From Argopecten irradians (Eukaryota > Mollusca > Bivalvia > Pectinida > Pectinidae), in NCBI RefSeq assembly GCF_041381155.1, contig NC_091139.1, forward strand, positions 7,812,383 to 7,876,382: 64,000 bases of DNA. Reading direction: 5' to 3'. Below are positions 1 through 11,720 of this stretch, one piece after another. The stretch's first letter is position 1. The number at the start of each line of letters is the position of its first letter. The position numbers and the translations under genes are program-made. The notes beneath the pieces are model-generated. The model was not told the DNA's origin. It did no database searches and saw only the letters and a list, made by a program, of their open reading frames with translations.

Positions 1-580
1 AACAAAATTAATGTGTTTTCTGTACAAGAATGATAGCTTTTAAACTGTTCAGCCAACCTCAATATTAGTGCCTGGATGGGCCAGGCTGAGAAATGGAACT
101 TTAAGATGTGCTTATTAAGATTTTGTATTGATTTTACAGGATCTATTAAGTCACAGCACAGAATATTGCATATTAAAAGCCATGTACATGCCTCTTACAT
201 CATAATGCAAATTTTGTCTGCAATAATCTGACCCTTATATATAAACACAGACAGTCTTCAAAATAATCCATTTTAAATTTTACAAAAGGGATTGAATTCT
301 TAAGGGAAGATTATTGTGGTTAATGATAAGATCTGTAGAATTATTTACTTTGCTCACTTCAAATGGTAAATTCAGATTTTATTCAAAATTTCCTGTGACT
401 CTAGATACTACTGTATATATTCAGTATTTTCATATTACAGTGTTATCTGCCCTTGTGGGTAGGTACCTCAGGTATATTTATTGTGATGTCATCATTTTGT
501 GAGTACACATATAACAGTGATGTTGATTTTGAATTTTATTTTGTTTCAAATGTCTAATTTTCTTATTTTAACCTTTTCAG
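1..580 (+). other. Intron or 5' flank of the first gene
   Basis: No coding exon is visible here. The stretch ends in a pyrimidine-rich tract and CAG at 578-580, a good 3' splice site directly before the 462-codon reading frame, so at least its right part is probably an intron in the 5' UTR. Bases about 431-470 resemble the left half of the small hairpin element at 28108-28195, so a fragment of that repeat lies inside. Confidence 0.5.
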
Positions 581-593
581 GAATTAAATTAAA

Positions 594-1982
594 ATGGAAC
601 CAAAAAGTAGGCCTCGCTTGGATGGAGTGTTTCCAGAAATGAATGCGGAAAAAGATGGCGACGCACCTTTATCACCTGTACGAAAACAAATTGCTCATTT
701 TGAGAAAAAAGGAGGAAAGGGTCCTGCACCTCTTCCTCAGGGGGGATTTCATCTCCCCAAAATTGGAAACTACAAACCCAAATCGTTATTAACTTCTGAG
801 GCAGTCTCACCAACACAAAAAGACAACTCAAGACTTTCAGATGACTTCTCATTTGATCCGATTAATTTTGTTATACGTGAAAAAGATGACCCACCACCCC
901 CACCGAAAAACTTTATTCTTATGGGAGACAATCAACAGTTAATGACAATACATAATGGTGAGAGTGAAGGTCAAAACGAGGAGGATTCTGGGATGCATTC
1001 ACCAGACAAATCAGCTGTTACAGAAAACCCGCTGTTTCTTCAGGAACAAGACTCCCCAGAATCACCGTTATTAGAAAAACATAGAGATGATGAAAGTGGT
1101 ATCTACCAGCAACTAGATAATCCGGGTTTTATAGATACTGCCCCATCTGGTGATACAGAAAACTTTAATGGCGTCAACGATTTTGAAGACCTTCCACCGG
1201 CAGATTATCCTTTAGAAGAGGAGGAAGATCGACCCAAACCACCACCTAGAAAAAAGAAAGGTCAAAAGACTGACAAAGAAGAACCGTACATACCTCTGCC
1301 TGATTACGATGAAGGATCAACAAGGAAATATAACGGTGGGCCAACTGACGCACCAAGACACGAACCAATATTTGAAGAATTTGGAGGAGAGGATTATTCC
1401 AAATATCTGAGTGATGAGGAGGACTATGAATTTGACACATCACTCACTTGGCGTAAGGAAATGAAACATAAACGTTATAAAGCCAAAAATAATGTGAATG
1501 GTACGGCTCAGCGTTCAAAAGGCGGGCCATCAGGAACTATGAGGAAATCACCAAACGGTCCAAAACCTCCCCAGGAAATCCGACCTATCGGCACAAAGTC
1601 GCGTAAACAATTCGATAATATGAATGAAAAAATGAAAAGGAACACAATTAGAGACTTCACATTTGCTGATTCTAAAATTGGTAACGGGACCGTTCGAAGT
1701 ACAGCTAGTACGTCTGCTAAAGGACGTTACATGAAGCGAAATAAAGAACGTGGAAGAATTGTGGAAAATGAAGAATCAACATATGAAGATTTCTTACGTA
1801 ATCGTCACAATGAAAACGGAAGTAATAGCAGTAATGATAGTGGGATTATTCCCGAGGATGACATTAGGTATCAAAATCGTGTGTTTATGCACAGTCAGCC
1901 AAATCTTAAAGACGGAAAATCTTCTTTATGGAAGAAACTCACGTGGAGGTTCAGGAGAAACACCGGCTATCAAATGTCCTGA
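594..1982 (+). CDS. Unrecognised acidic, proline-rich, probably intracellular protein (462 aa)
   Basis: One uninterrupted exon from ATG to TGA. The ATG is chosen because a 3' splice site ends at 580 and the same frame has a TAA at 585-587, so translation should start here and the upstream exon is 5' UTR. No folded domain, signal peptide or membrane helix is seen; the protein looks mostly disordered. Visible short motifs: a basic SPVRKQ segment near residues 27-33; a run of five prolines at 100-104; DSGMHS at 131-136, matching the DSGxxS phosphodegron; YQQL at 171-174 followed by NPGF at 176-179; PKPPPRK near 214-220, fitting a class II SH3 ligand; acidic tyrosine clusters near 232-238 and 266-280; and a basic, tryptophan-rich C-terminus near 445-455. 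Together these suggest an adaptor or scaffold regulated by phosphorylation, which is inference. The family was not recognised. Codon use and the uninterrupted length make the coding call firm. Confidence 0.85.
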   Translation: MEPKSRPRLDGVFPEMNAEKDGDAPLSPVRKQIAHFEKKGGKGPAPLPQGGFHLPKIGNYKPKSLLTSEAVSPTQKDNSRLSDDFSFDPINFVIREKDDPPPPPKNFILMGDNQQLMTIHNGESEGQNEEDSGMHSPDKSAVTENPLFLQEQDSPESPLLEKHRDDESGIYQQLDNPGFIDTAPSGDTENFNGVNDFEDLPPADYPLEEEEDRPKPPPRKKKGQKTDKEEPYIPLPDYDEGSTRKYNGGPTDAPRHEPIFEEFGGEDYSKYLSDEEDYEFDTSLTWRKEMKHKRYKAKNNVNGTAQRSKGGPSGTMRKSPNGPKPPQEIRPIGTKSRKQFDNMNEKMKRNTIRDFTFADSKIGNGTVRSTASTSAKGRYMKRNKERGRIVENEESTYEDFLRNRHNENGSNSSNDSGIIPEDDIRYQNRVFMHSQPNLKDGKSSLWKKLTWRFRRNTGYQMS

Positions 1983-3785
1983 TCAAAGAAGTTTTCCAGG
2001 GATCATGTAAATGTTTAGTGTTGACCAGCAAACAGTGTGTTCAATATGTATTGGGATAAAAAAATTGTGATAATGTGACAGTGTTGATGATGGCTGCCAA
2101 CTTTAACGAGAGGCAAGTGCTTTCTGGGAGAATATCATTGTGATATCATGATGGAACTTCATTTTTTCTCTCAAAGAAATTTTCCTTTCCAATGGAGCTT
2201 AATGACTATGTGTTGATATATTTACTGATCTAATATTCGCAAATTGAAAACTCGACTATCCCAGGGATATTGTGTCATAAAAAAATATGATGGCTATACA
2301 AGGTTGAAAGTGTTCCGAATATAAGCATGAGCATAACTTATACTAGCTAATCACTTTTGTTAAGTTTTCTATCATGAATTTTAATTTAATGATAAACATT
2401 GTTAACCTTAGTAATTCTTTGGTTGGTGTAACAAAAATTAATGTATTTGATATTTTTGCTGCATCGTTCAGGTTACATTGCATTGACTCGTGGGTTTCCG
2501 CAATGTGATGATGCCATATATAGTACACAAATATATAGCTATCATCATGAAACCTACAGTAGCATAATAACCCATAATGTTATGTTTTTATTAAACTACA
2601 GTGTAACTTGTCTGGACCCTGTACAAACCGGAAACTTGTAAAAGAACAAGTTCTCCTTTATCTTTAAAACTGTTAATATATATTGCACTGTAAATAAGTT
2701 CAGAGAAATCCATATGAAATATGTATTTTTTGGGTAAAATCCATATTGATGATATGGCGATGATTTGCAACTGTATTTGAGAATTTTATTTATAATGCTT
2801 GACAAGATAAACTGTTTCTTTGACATGTACACAGTAATTCTTTTTGAACAGATTACATGCACTGAGTAATGTCAAAGTTCTTTGTCAAAAACAAATGCCA
2901 AACTTTTTTCGTTATATAGATATATACCTTATTTTTTTGTTAAAAGATTATTTTTTAATTTGTTATTTTCTTGAAATCCAACATCTTTCATATTAATTGC
3001 TTAATTAGTGAAGTTTGTTTCCCCTAGTGAAATGGTATATACGAGGATATGTTTTATCCTATTGGACTGTCCAAACAAATTAACACTGAAGTTAACTGCA
3101 TACATTTTATATAAGGTTGCTCATGTTGAAATATTTTCAGGGGAGATAACATTTAGATAGTGCATACCGTATTCAAAGCAATAAGCACCCATTGTGCTTA
3201 AAAATTGAAGCAAATAAGGGGGCACTTAATAGAAACAAATTTGGACTAGCCTTTCAGGATTTATTCTAAAAGTAACCCATAAATCAATTTGCAAAAGGAT
3301 TCATCAGAAAACCAACACAGTTTTCATATGTTCAGTCTACATTTAATTCGAAGTAGATAAGTGCATGATATTGGAAAGTCCTGCCATTGTTCAGTTTCGT
3401 TATATTTTCGATGTTCAATAGCAGGGTTTACCAACATTCATTTTAACTTACTCCAATTATCAATAAAGATTGTGCAGGGATTTTCACCCTGAAGGTAGCT
3501 TGATGGTCATTTTGAGTAAGAATCTCCTTAATTTGTAGAAGCTGGTGGCTACATCTTCACTACAAACAGGAGGCTCTGGCCAATACTGTCAGGAATAAAG
3601 TAATATTTCAGTACAGCCTTTTTATGTGTCATGTTTATATCATTAATTTTCGGGTATGGCGCGGAAATCCATCATTATTGTGAGTCACAACATATTGCTT
3701 TGGCAAAAATAATCCCTTGAAAAAATCAATGGAATCATAAGTGTTAAGGTATTTTATTTTATTAAGTAGCCTGAAAAATTAATCA
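1983..3785. other. 3' UTR and flank of the first gene
   Basis: AT-rich DNA with no supported coding exon. The first part should be 3' UTR of the 462-codon gene. I could not fix a single polyadenylation site because A/T-rich hexamers are common here. Confidence 0.4.
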
Positions 3786-3946
3786 TAAGCATTGAAGTCA
3801 CTATTTTTTACTTTCATCAGGTTATGAAATAAATTTTGTTTGCAAACTTTTGTGAGAATCTGATACACGGATTTACACATAGTTTGCAAACAAAATTTCT
3901 TTCATAACCAGATGAAAGTAAAAAAAATATTGACTTCAATGCTTAA
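3786..3946. repeat. Hairpin MITE-like element, copy 1
   Basis: Two arms of about 60 bp are near-perfect inverted repeats: the left contains AAGCATTGAAGTCA and GTTTGCAAAC, the right contains the same words reversed, around a short loop. A diverged copy of the same design lies at 61864-62021, so this is a dispersed non-coding element rather than a chance fold. Confidence 0.75.
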
Positions 3947-4036
3947 TTGTTTACAAATCAAATAGACTGACTCCCTGCTATTGTTCTGTACCCTTTGCCA
4001 GGATGCACTCTGCTACTTTTCTATACTCAGTGCTCT

Positions 4037-4220
4037 GCATTACAAAGTGGCAAATATTAATATATCATTTGGATGAAACAAGACTTGAAGAAAATAAATT
4101 TTTGGTTTTGAAATTATCTTATGCTATTTCGCATTACAAAGTGGCAAATATCAATATATAATATGGATGATACAAGACTTGAAGGAAATTGATTTCTGGT
4201 TTTAAAATTATCTTATGCTA
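4037..4220. repeat. Two-copy direct tandem repeat, 94-bp period
   Basis: GCATTACAAAGTGGCAAAT begins at 4037 and again at 4131. The rest of the two units matches with scattered substitutions. No coding potential. Confidence 0.8.
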
Positions 4221-5137
4221 AAAGTGGTCAATTTTTATATTAATGTTGTTGATGTCTTCAATGGAAGTATACTGTCTCCATGACGACATATATTGTGATA
4301 CGCATAACTGAGGCGGGAACCAGTTTATAATTTTTTTTTTTAAATCATACTGTAAAGAAAAGAATCTCCTAAAAAACAGATGCTAAATAGCTAACCCAGA
4401 GTTCTGTATGCATGCATTATAAAATCAAATATGATTGCCGTTTTCTACTTTTATAAGTTTGTTTTATAGCATAACAAACTTTTTCTAAGTACATTCTGAA
4501 TTTTATATATTGAAATTCCTTACCACCTGTGTAATATAACTTAAATGTGTTTTTTCAATTGCTTATGATGAAGAAATTGTTCATGTGGAACTATTATTTA
4601 TGTGCAATATACCATGTGTACAGAATTGAAAAATATGTAAATACAAATATTTGTAGATATCTTTTATATCTGTTTGTCTAATTGTGATGCTGGACCTAGG
4701 AGAGACAATTTATGTAATGTTCCATATTTATTCTGTTAAAAATTATCAAAAATATAGTTAAGTTCAATCAAAGAGACTCGTTTAATGGTTCATAATTAGA
4801 AATCAAACATAGGGATAGAATGTTTGATTGCTGTAAACATCTTTGGAAATTGGATTGAATTTTAATAGTGGAATTTTTCATGGTATGGAAATTTTCACTT
4901 TAAATTTATCTTCACAAAAATATGTGCTTACCCTAACATATCAATTAGTGTTAAAAGGCTTTATTTTGACATATGAATAATTTGTCTCGAGATGAACAGT
5001 GCAAAAATCATACCACACTGTCAACAATTTGAATGTTGACTTAGTGAAAATATCCATGTTTACAGAAACTTTTTCTTTAAAAAAAAATCTATAGGGGTAA
5101 AATCTAAAACATTTGGTTTTATTTTCTAGCTTTATAC

Positions 5138-5499
5138 TTAAAGATGCTCCACCGCCGACAGAGCATAAATGATATTAATCATTTGAACGATAATTGGTGT
5201 TTAATCGTGTACATATATGTCTAATTAACACAAAAAAATATAAAATAATTTATTTCACCTTTAGTGCATGCGCAATCAGGACTTCATTCCATATAGGATA
5301 TAGTGTCACGAAATTTTTTCGGGATGCAATTAATTATTTTTCATATTTTTAACTTGAAATAAAATTAGAAGCTCAAACTTTTCAATGGTGGTAATGGTGT
5401 AAAGTAAGTAACTTTTGTAACAGAAGAAAAATACTAAATCGTCTGCTCCTGTTTTTTATAGTGAAAAAATACCATTTGTCAGCGGTGGAGCATCTTTAA
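5138..5499. mobile_element. piggyBac-type MITE, copy 1 (354 bp, TTAA target site)
   Basis: Terminal inverted repeats begin AGATGCTCCACCGCC at 5142 and end with the complement at 5495. Both ends are flanked by TTAA (5138-5141 and 5496-5499), the target duplication typical of piggyBac-family transposons. There is no transposase frame, so it is a non-autonomous element. A second copy lies at 30177-30527. Confidence 0.85.
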
Positions 5500-5988
5500 T
5501 AATTTGTCTGTGATAATTTACTTGGTCTGATCTGATATTTTAATTGTCATTAGACAAAAATTAGTCAACTCGTTGACCCCTGACGACACATTTAGACTCT
5601 TCTAAATCAAAAGCTAGACCAGTCCATTACACAATTTCAGGGATGAATGAGTCAAGCAACATATTTAAAATTTTTCAAAAATCTAGTATGTGAACTTTAC
5701 ATTTCATTTCTTTATAAACTTTAGTACTATCTATCATGTTGATGGTGTTGGCATTTCAAGGAATAATTTAGTGCACAATGGAGCCCGGTAGACTGTCACA
5801 GATGTATCTTTTGAGTGGGTGGTAGCTAGCTGGTCATGACTGGATTAGGCTATTTTAGCACAAAAGAAAAAAATACACATAATATGATATATATTGTTGA
5901 CAGAGTTAGAGAAAGTTTAAATTTCATTTAAGTACAATTACCTTTGTCATGATGAGTAAAATGAGCTACTCTCAGGCTGATGTTTCAC

Positions 5989-6085
5989 ACAGGGACTTGG
6001 CACAAATTTTCAACCAACAATTAATACTGTAATATTTAGACCGTTGGTTGAAAATTGTTGTCAAGTGCCTGTGATGTGTCACACC
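5989..6085. repeat. Short hairpin repeat
   Basis: The arm with GGCACAAATTTTCAACCAAC is answered by GTTGGTTGAAAATTGTTG and CAAGTGCCTGTG in inverted order about 25 bp further on. It resembles the many small palindromic elements in this window; no second copy was noticed. Confidence 0.6.
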
Positions 6086-6891
6086 CAACCTGATATTAAC
6101 TTATATGGATTTAGAACAGCTCAGATTAGCTGTTTATTTCATTATCAAATTAATTCCCATATAAATTATTGATTTTATGAAGGCTATCAATTTTGTTACC
6201 TAAATCTAATCTCTCTGTTAATGTTTACATTAGCCTGCCTCTGGCAGTAATAGGTGGAGTCATGTAGGTGATAAACTAATTATCACTAAATGTATACATA
6301 TGGCAGATTGTTGATTGATTTTTATATTATAATTTAATCAAGGACATATTCAAATACGGTATTTGACCCAAAAAGTGTCCATGACCCTATTTGTGCCCCT
6401 CCCCTTTTAAGGCCTCAATTTTAGTTGCCGGGGCATAAATAAAGACCAAAACTATCAAAATGTTATAGGTTTGCACTTTGCTTTGCAATAATTTCGTCTT
6501 ACTTAAGGCAAAGCACCTTTTTATATTTTTTTTCATTTTTTAAACGCCCTAGGCACTTATTGGGTTAAATACGGTACTGTATGTTCCAGAGTGTTACTTG
6601 TAACGCATAATAGCTATAATATAATTATTGACAGTGTGAGTTACATACCAAGAAATGGACCTATACTGTATTGACTGGCCCGTATCGGGATTGTGTTAAT
6701 TATTACTGTATTAATGTGGGTTTTATGATTTGACCCTAATGATAATAGTTTTAAATGTAAACTGTAAGTATAAAGTAAATATTATTATTTTCATATAAAT
6801 TAAACTTGGTAAAACACTTCAGTTCTTGTTTGTGTGCTCTCTATAGTGGTACTATATGTCAATGAAGGAAATTCAGCATATACTGGATCAG

Positions 6892-6945
6892 GTTGTCTGT
6901 CTGTCTGCCTGTCTGTCTGTCTTGTCTGTCTTGTCTGTCTGCTGG
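6892..6945. repeat. Imperfect (TGTC)n microsatellite
   Basis: A run of TGTC units with a few single-base interruptions. Confidence 0.85.
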
Positions 6946-7327
6946 CACAACAATAAACTAAATACTCCTCCTAAATAAGTTGGTCACCTTGGTAACAGTT
7001 CTAATTATCACTTGTATGAAAGTACCATTATAGATATCTTTTTCAAGAATATTTTAATTATTGTATATATATTTACATTTCACCGCAGTCCCACTATGTA
7101 TACTTACCACGCGCAGTTGGCAATCATATAGACTGAACTTCAAGCGCTTATTATGACATCATTATCATTGTGACGTCACAATTGTCGTGCCAGCGATCAT
7201 GGAAAAAGGTTGTTCAAATGGCTGCTCCATTCTTAACGATAACGCAGGATTAATTCATTACAGGTGCAAAATCCCCTGGTATGTCAACACGAAATTGTAA
7301 TCAAATGTAAATATAAGAATTGAATGC

Positions 7328-7453
7328 CTTTCAGTTGGCCTTCATAGCCAAAATGAATGCCAATTGGACAAAGGCAAATCCAACATGGCACGCTTCATGG
7401 ACTTTGCCGATGTCCAGTTGGCATTTATATTTGCTATGAATGCCAACTAAAAG
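7328..7453. repeat. Hairpin element with arms of about 55 bp
   Basis: CTTTCAGTTGGCCTTCATAG at the left is matched in inverted order by CTATGAATGCCAACTAAAAG at the right, with further pairing through AATGCCAATTGGACA. It sits inside the dispersed repeat but is absent from the 10-kb copy, so it looks like a later MITE insertion. Confidence 0.7.
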
Positions 7454-7654
7454 ACAATCACTGCTTAAATGAAATATCAACATGCAAAATTTAAAGACAT
7501 GTAAGATTATATTGCCATTGAAAAGTTTCTTTACCTACTCCAAGCAATTTCTTGTCCAAACCATTGAAGGTGTGGTGGAACTCGGAGAATACTTGTATGA
7601 TCTAAACTCAATGTGCCGTGCACTCATGTTAAATCATCTGTGACTTTGACTTCA

Positions 7655-7700
7655 AGGTCAGAGGTCAGATGCGTGCAAGATGAATCAAGGTCAGAGGTCA
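7655..7700 (+). promoter_or_regulatory. Two DR1-type nuclear-receptor half-site pairs
   Basis: AGGTCA-G-AGGTCA occurs at 7655-7667 and again at 7688-7700. DR1 is the binding consensus for RXR heterodimers and HNF4-type receptors. A third copy lies at 10747-10759. They are part of a repeat family, so function is uncertain; only the motif match is shown. Confidence 0.35.
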
Positions 7701-7900
7701 GATGAGTGTAATTTGCTTTGGCCATGTGGTGATAGAACTTTAAGGTTCCTTCAATAGCCTAATGCTAATGTGCAATGCTCTACTATAATGTTACCGTGAC
7801 CTCAAACTCAAGGTTAAAGGTTAAATACCGGTAAGTGCAAATTTGGCAGACCTGGTCAAAACTTCTGAGCTCAAAGGATAGCTGTATTGGTGTAAGCCAG

Positions 7901-9026
7901 TATGAATTGTACAGTGTACTAGCTGGTCAAGGTTCCAGAGGAAGTGAAACTGCGTTGTGAAGGTGTTATTGGAAATGCCAAGGTGACAAGAAACAACTGC
8001 AATGAATATGAAGTGTCACCAAGATATGCTCCATAAAATATATTGAAAGAACTATCAATCTTTAATACTGTTTACCATTAGGGTATACAGCAAATCAATT
8101 TTGTATTTTAAAAAGAGTGAAAATATGGGTGTGCCCACACTGATTAGCAACTACTTGTCATTAAAAGGTAAACATCCTAGCTAGCAGAAGGCTAAATCTA
8201 TATCTTACTTATACAGGACCTATACGACTAAAATCATAACAGAGCTGTATAATAGTTATTAATACCACTGTTGAGTAGCTAGTTATACTGACAAGTGAGT
8301 ATTAGTTTTGCCACCCAATTTACTTGTTAAAGAGATGGCCCCGCACCTGGTGTATAATAGGTTGGTACATCGGTGTTCATCCTTTCACAACATTTGTCAC
8401 TGTGCCAAAAAGTATACACTGATATACCTATAGTAATTATAGCTGAAAAAATGTTAGACATTTCACAATATCACATTCTGGTTACGCTCTAATTACCAGC
8501 TGTATGAAATTTTAAACAGAAATTTGATTTTCGACAATTAGACCAGGAACTACCACAACTGTATCATTTTTACCTCATGTTTTCCATAAATGCAAGCAAG
8601 CACGATCAAATGGCTATTAGTGTTATGCTTATACTACTTAAGACATGAGGCTGTAGTCAGTATTTAGGCCTGTCAGTTTTATAAAAAGTAAAAGTATACT
8701 TCTGAATTATCGTACATGTATTAATTGAACATCTGTCTACTTACTACAAAATCTCTAGCTGCATTGACCATTAAAAAGTATTTTTAAGCTTGTATTAACT
8801 GGTGGCTATCCCACTGCACAGCATTGCAGGGAACCCATCACCATCATATGCAATCCAGAGCAATTACAACAGAACCAAAGGACACATTCACAACAGTACT
8901 GACAAGCCTGTTTCTCGGCGTCCAGAGAACACCTGGCCCAATACGTTTCAGACCAAAAAACTTCAAGATTTCTATATTTACAATTTCTTATTTCTCATGA
9001 TTATTGTTAAATATTACAATAACCTT
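7901..9026. other. Intergenic DNA, nothing recognised
   Basis: AT-rich sequence with only short, compositionally ordinary reading frames, including one of 75 codons at 8802. No splice-framed coding exon or clear repeat was found. Confidence 0.4.
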
Positions 9027-9049
9027 TGACCTTTTGACCTTTGTGACCT
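9027..9049 (-). promoter_or_regulatory. Three direct nuclear-receptor half-sites
   Basis: TGACCT occurs three times in direct order with spacers of 2 and 3 bp. It is either a receptor-type site or a scrap of a TGACCT-rich simple repeat. Confidence 0.25.
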
Positions 9050-9989
9050 AAGGGTACAGACAATGAAACTAACAAAATGTAACAGGAGAAGAGAAAACGT
9101 AGCAGACAGAAGTGCTTGAACCCAACAGCCTCTAAACTCTAGACAGTATCCCTTCCAGTTGAGCTATTTCCAAAGGTTTTTGATTATTGAATACACATGT
9201 AGACACCTCCATAGGTATACAATACTGGATCAGTATTGGGTCAATGGAGGAGTCTGAATACATAAAATAATCTAAAACTTGAAAGCTTTATGATTTGTCC
9301 ATGCAATTCTGCTATACACACTTGTTTGAATATTTTGTAGTATATTATTTTCTGTACAAAATACAGAATCCTGGTTTGAAACCCATCCCATGAAAATAAT
9401 ACTCTTAAAAGCAAGCCCTTTCTGTCTTGTTCAAGAGATGTGCTTCATTTCATATCTCCAAAGAAGACAAAGCTATCCTCGTGATTTTGGAACATTTCAT
9501 TCTCTAATTTATGCCTTCCTCAATGAAAACACGAAAAACAATTTGATCAAAATGTTATCCCATCCCTTTATTTTCACCAAAGTTATAGAAATGCGTAAAA
9601 TATGTGGAAAATAAAAACCTGCAAATTTTAAGCATTTGTGAAAAAGCTTTGTGTAAAATATGTGCAAAAATTCTGTAATAAGGGCTTGTCAGTTTCACTG
9701 TGTAAAATTTGGTCGTGTGTAAAATGTAGGTACAGATTGGACGAGTTACCACATATACAAGTACCTATATGAAAATATGAATGAAATGTATAAAGCCCTT
9801 CCCAAGGCTCGTACTACTAACCCACATTCTATACACTTAGGCACATTGTTATCGAGACAAGCCTCTTTTCAAGCTGACCGTCCCAACTGTTAAAGCACAA
9901 TGGGGAAGAAAATAAAAGACCTACTTCCAAATCTATTGAAAGCATTTTTCTATAATAGATGTTTGTATGTTTGTGGATGTGGAATGATA
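9050..9989. other. Intergenic DNA, nothing recognised
   Basis: AT-rich. The short open frames here show no family features, and no repeats or RNA genes were recognised. Confidence 0.4.
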
Positions 9990-10910
9990 TCATGCACAGA
10001 GTGTTACTTATAATGCATAATAGCTATAACAAGGCAATTCAGTGTATACTGGATTCAGGTTGCCCATCTGTCTGCTTGCATTCCTCAATACTCCAGAGGT
10101 TACTATCACTGTCATTTTATATCCACCACTGGACTAGTAAAACTGCAGGTAACAGAACAGAACAGGTAATGTAGTCCATTTGATGTAAATAAAAACAATC
10201 GTTTAACGGTATATTGTGGTTGACTGTGTGGCTTTCAAGTTGGGCGTCACTTTGTCTCGCAGTCTTTAAAGGAAATCTTTGCAGGCCTGTGATTGGTTCA
10301 GATTTTTTCTCCTGAGCTGCCTTCAGTATTGCTATGAGATAATTCAGGGGTGGGTATAACCTCAGTGATAGTAACCTCTGCAGTATCGAGGATGGTCTGT
10401 CTGCAGACACAAACGATAGACCAACTACACCTGACATAGATAAGTTGGCTTCCTATACTAGTTGTCACTTGTATGAAGATTAACCTTTACATATATTCTT
10501 TTTCATGAACATTTTCATTACTTTATGAAAATTTATCAACATACAAAATTTAAAAGAATGTCTTAGATTGTGTTGCCCTTCAAATTATGAGTTTCTTAAC
10601 TGCCTCTATAGCAATTTCTTGTCCAAACCATTGAAGGTGTGGTGGAAATCAGATAATACTTGTACCGGTGACACCCTTATATCTGTACCTGTATGATCCG
10701 AAGTTAACGGGCAATTCATGCAAAGTCATCTGTGACCTTGAAGTCAAGGTCAGAGGTCACATGAGTGCTAGATCTACTGTTTGTTTTTTGGGTGATAATA
10801 CTAGGAAGGTTCCTTGAATGGCCCAAAGCTAATGCACAATGATCTACTCTAAGGTCACCATGACCTCGAACTCAATGTTAAAGCTTACACAAGAACAAAT
10901 TTGATAGTCC
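9990..10910 (+). repeat. Dispersed repeat, copy 2 (paired with 6588-7900)
   Basis: Shares the same ordered blocks as 6588-7900, in the same orientation and diverged, including CAGAGTGTTACTT near the start, TTTCTTGTCCAAACCATTGA and a DR1 motif at 10747-10759. Non-coding. Confidence 0.65.
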
Positions 10911-10973
10911 TGGTCAAAATTTCTGAACTGTTGAAGATTAAGGGTTATTTTTTCTCAAATCTGAAAAAAAGAG

Positions 10974-11206
10974 TCAAATCTGAGGGGCAACGGTGGCCGA
11001 GTGGTTAAGATGTACCGACATATTACCACATGCCCTCCACCTCTGGGTCGCGAGTTCGAATCCTATGTGGGGCAGTTGCCAGGTGCTGACCGCTGGTCGG
11101 TGGTTTTTCTCCGGGTACTCTGGCTTTCCTCCACCAACAAACCTGGCACGTTCTTAAATGACCCTGGCTGTTAATAGGACGATAAACTAATCAAACTCAA
11201 ATCTGA
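10974..11206 (+). mobile_element. tRNA-derived SINE with 10-bp target duplication
   Basis: The element runs 10984-11196 and is flanked by TCAAATCTGA at 10974-10983 and 11197-11206. The head looks like a tRNA of Ser/Leu type: TGGCCGAGTGG fits the RNA polymerase III A box and GTTCGAATCC fits the B box. The body contains TTTTTCTCCGGGTACTCTGG and CTTTCCTCC, resembling the conserved central domain of bivalve Meta-type SINEs (resemblance by eye only). Intact target repeats suggest a fairly recent insertion. Confidence 0.85.
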
Positions 11207-11209
11207 TAA

Positions 11210-11720
11210 AACCATTCCTCCTGGTAAATGGTAGAGTACTATTGCCAAGTCTATTAATAACTTCTCTAACAAGTCTTCTTCAAATTTTTAAAATTGACGG
11301 TTATATAATTATTCATCCTATGGATAAGGCTGAGGCATTAAATAACGTCTTCTGTTCTATTTTGAACACCACAGCTGAGATTGAGAATTTTGAACTTGAC
11401 TTGCCTCCCCTTAGTCACTTTGGCTTCCAATATTAATATTACTGATCAAGATGTTTCAGATCAAATTAACCTATTTAAATCTAACAAGCCTACTGGACCT
11501 TATAATATTTCTCCAACAATAATAAAAAACCTTGCACCTTCTCCGCTAATTTTTAACACCTCTAAAATAACTCTTCCAGAACACTACTTTAACTGGTAAG
11601 GTACCCCACTCTTGGAAATCCTCAAATGTTACTACTATATATATAAAGGTTCTATTGATGATCCTGGTAACTACAGAACTATTGCAATTACTTCTTACTT
11701 AAGCTGTGCATACATTTGGC
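11210..11720 (+). pseudogene. LINE reverse-transcriptase fragment, plus strand
   Basis: Broken frames together show the N-terminal half of a non-LTR reverse transcriptase: a DKAEALNNVFCSI block, then KSNKPTGPYNISPTIIKNLAP (the K-S-x-K-x-x-G-P block), then PGNYRTIAITSYLS (the N-Y-R-x-I-x-x-T-S block). The catalytic half is absent, and frameshifts separate the blocks near 11430 and 11600. It starts directly after the SINE and is a dead CR1/L2/Jockey-type fragment. Confidence 0.75.

Larger units (their letters stand above)
6588..7900 (+). repeat. Dispersed repeat, copy 1 (paired with 9990-10910)
   Basis: Ordered blocks shared with 9990-10910 include the CAGAGTGTTACTT start, the CAGCATATACTGGATCAGG block, CACTTGTATGAA, a block containing TTTCTTGTCCAAACCATTGA, and the AGGTCAGAGGTCA block. 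Copy 1 carries extra sequence, including the hairpin at 7328-7453. Direct orientation and co-linear blocks suggest an old dispersed element or segmental duplication. Non-coding. Confidence 0.65.
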
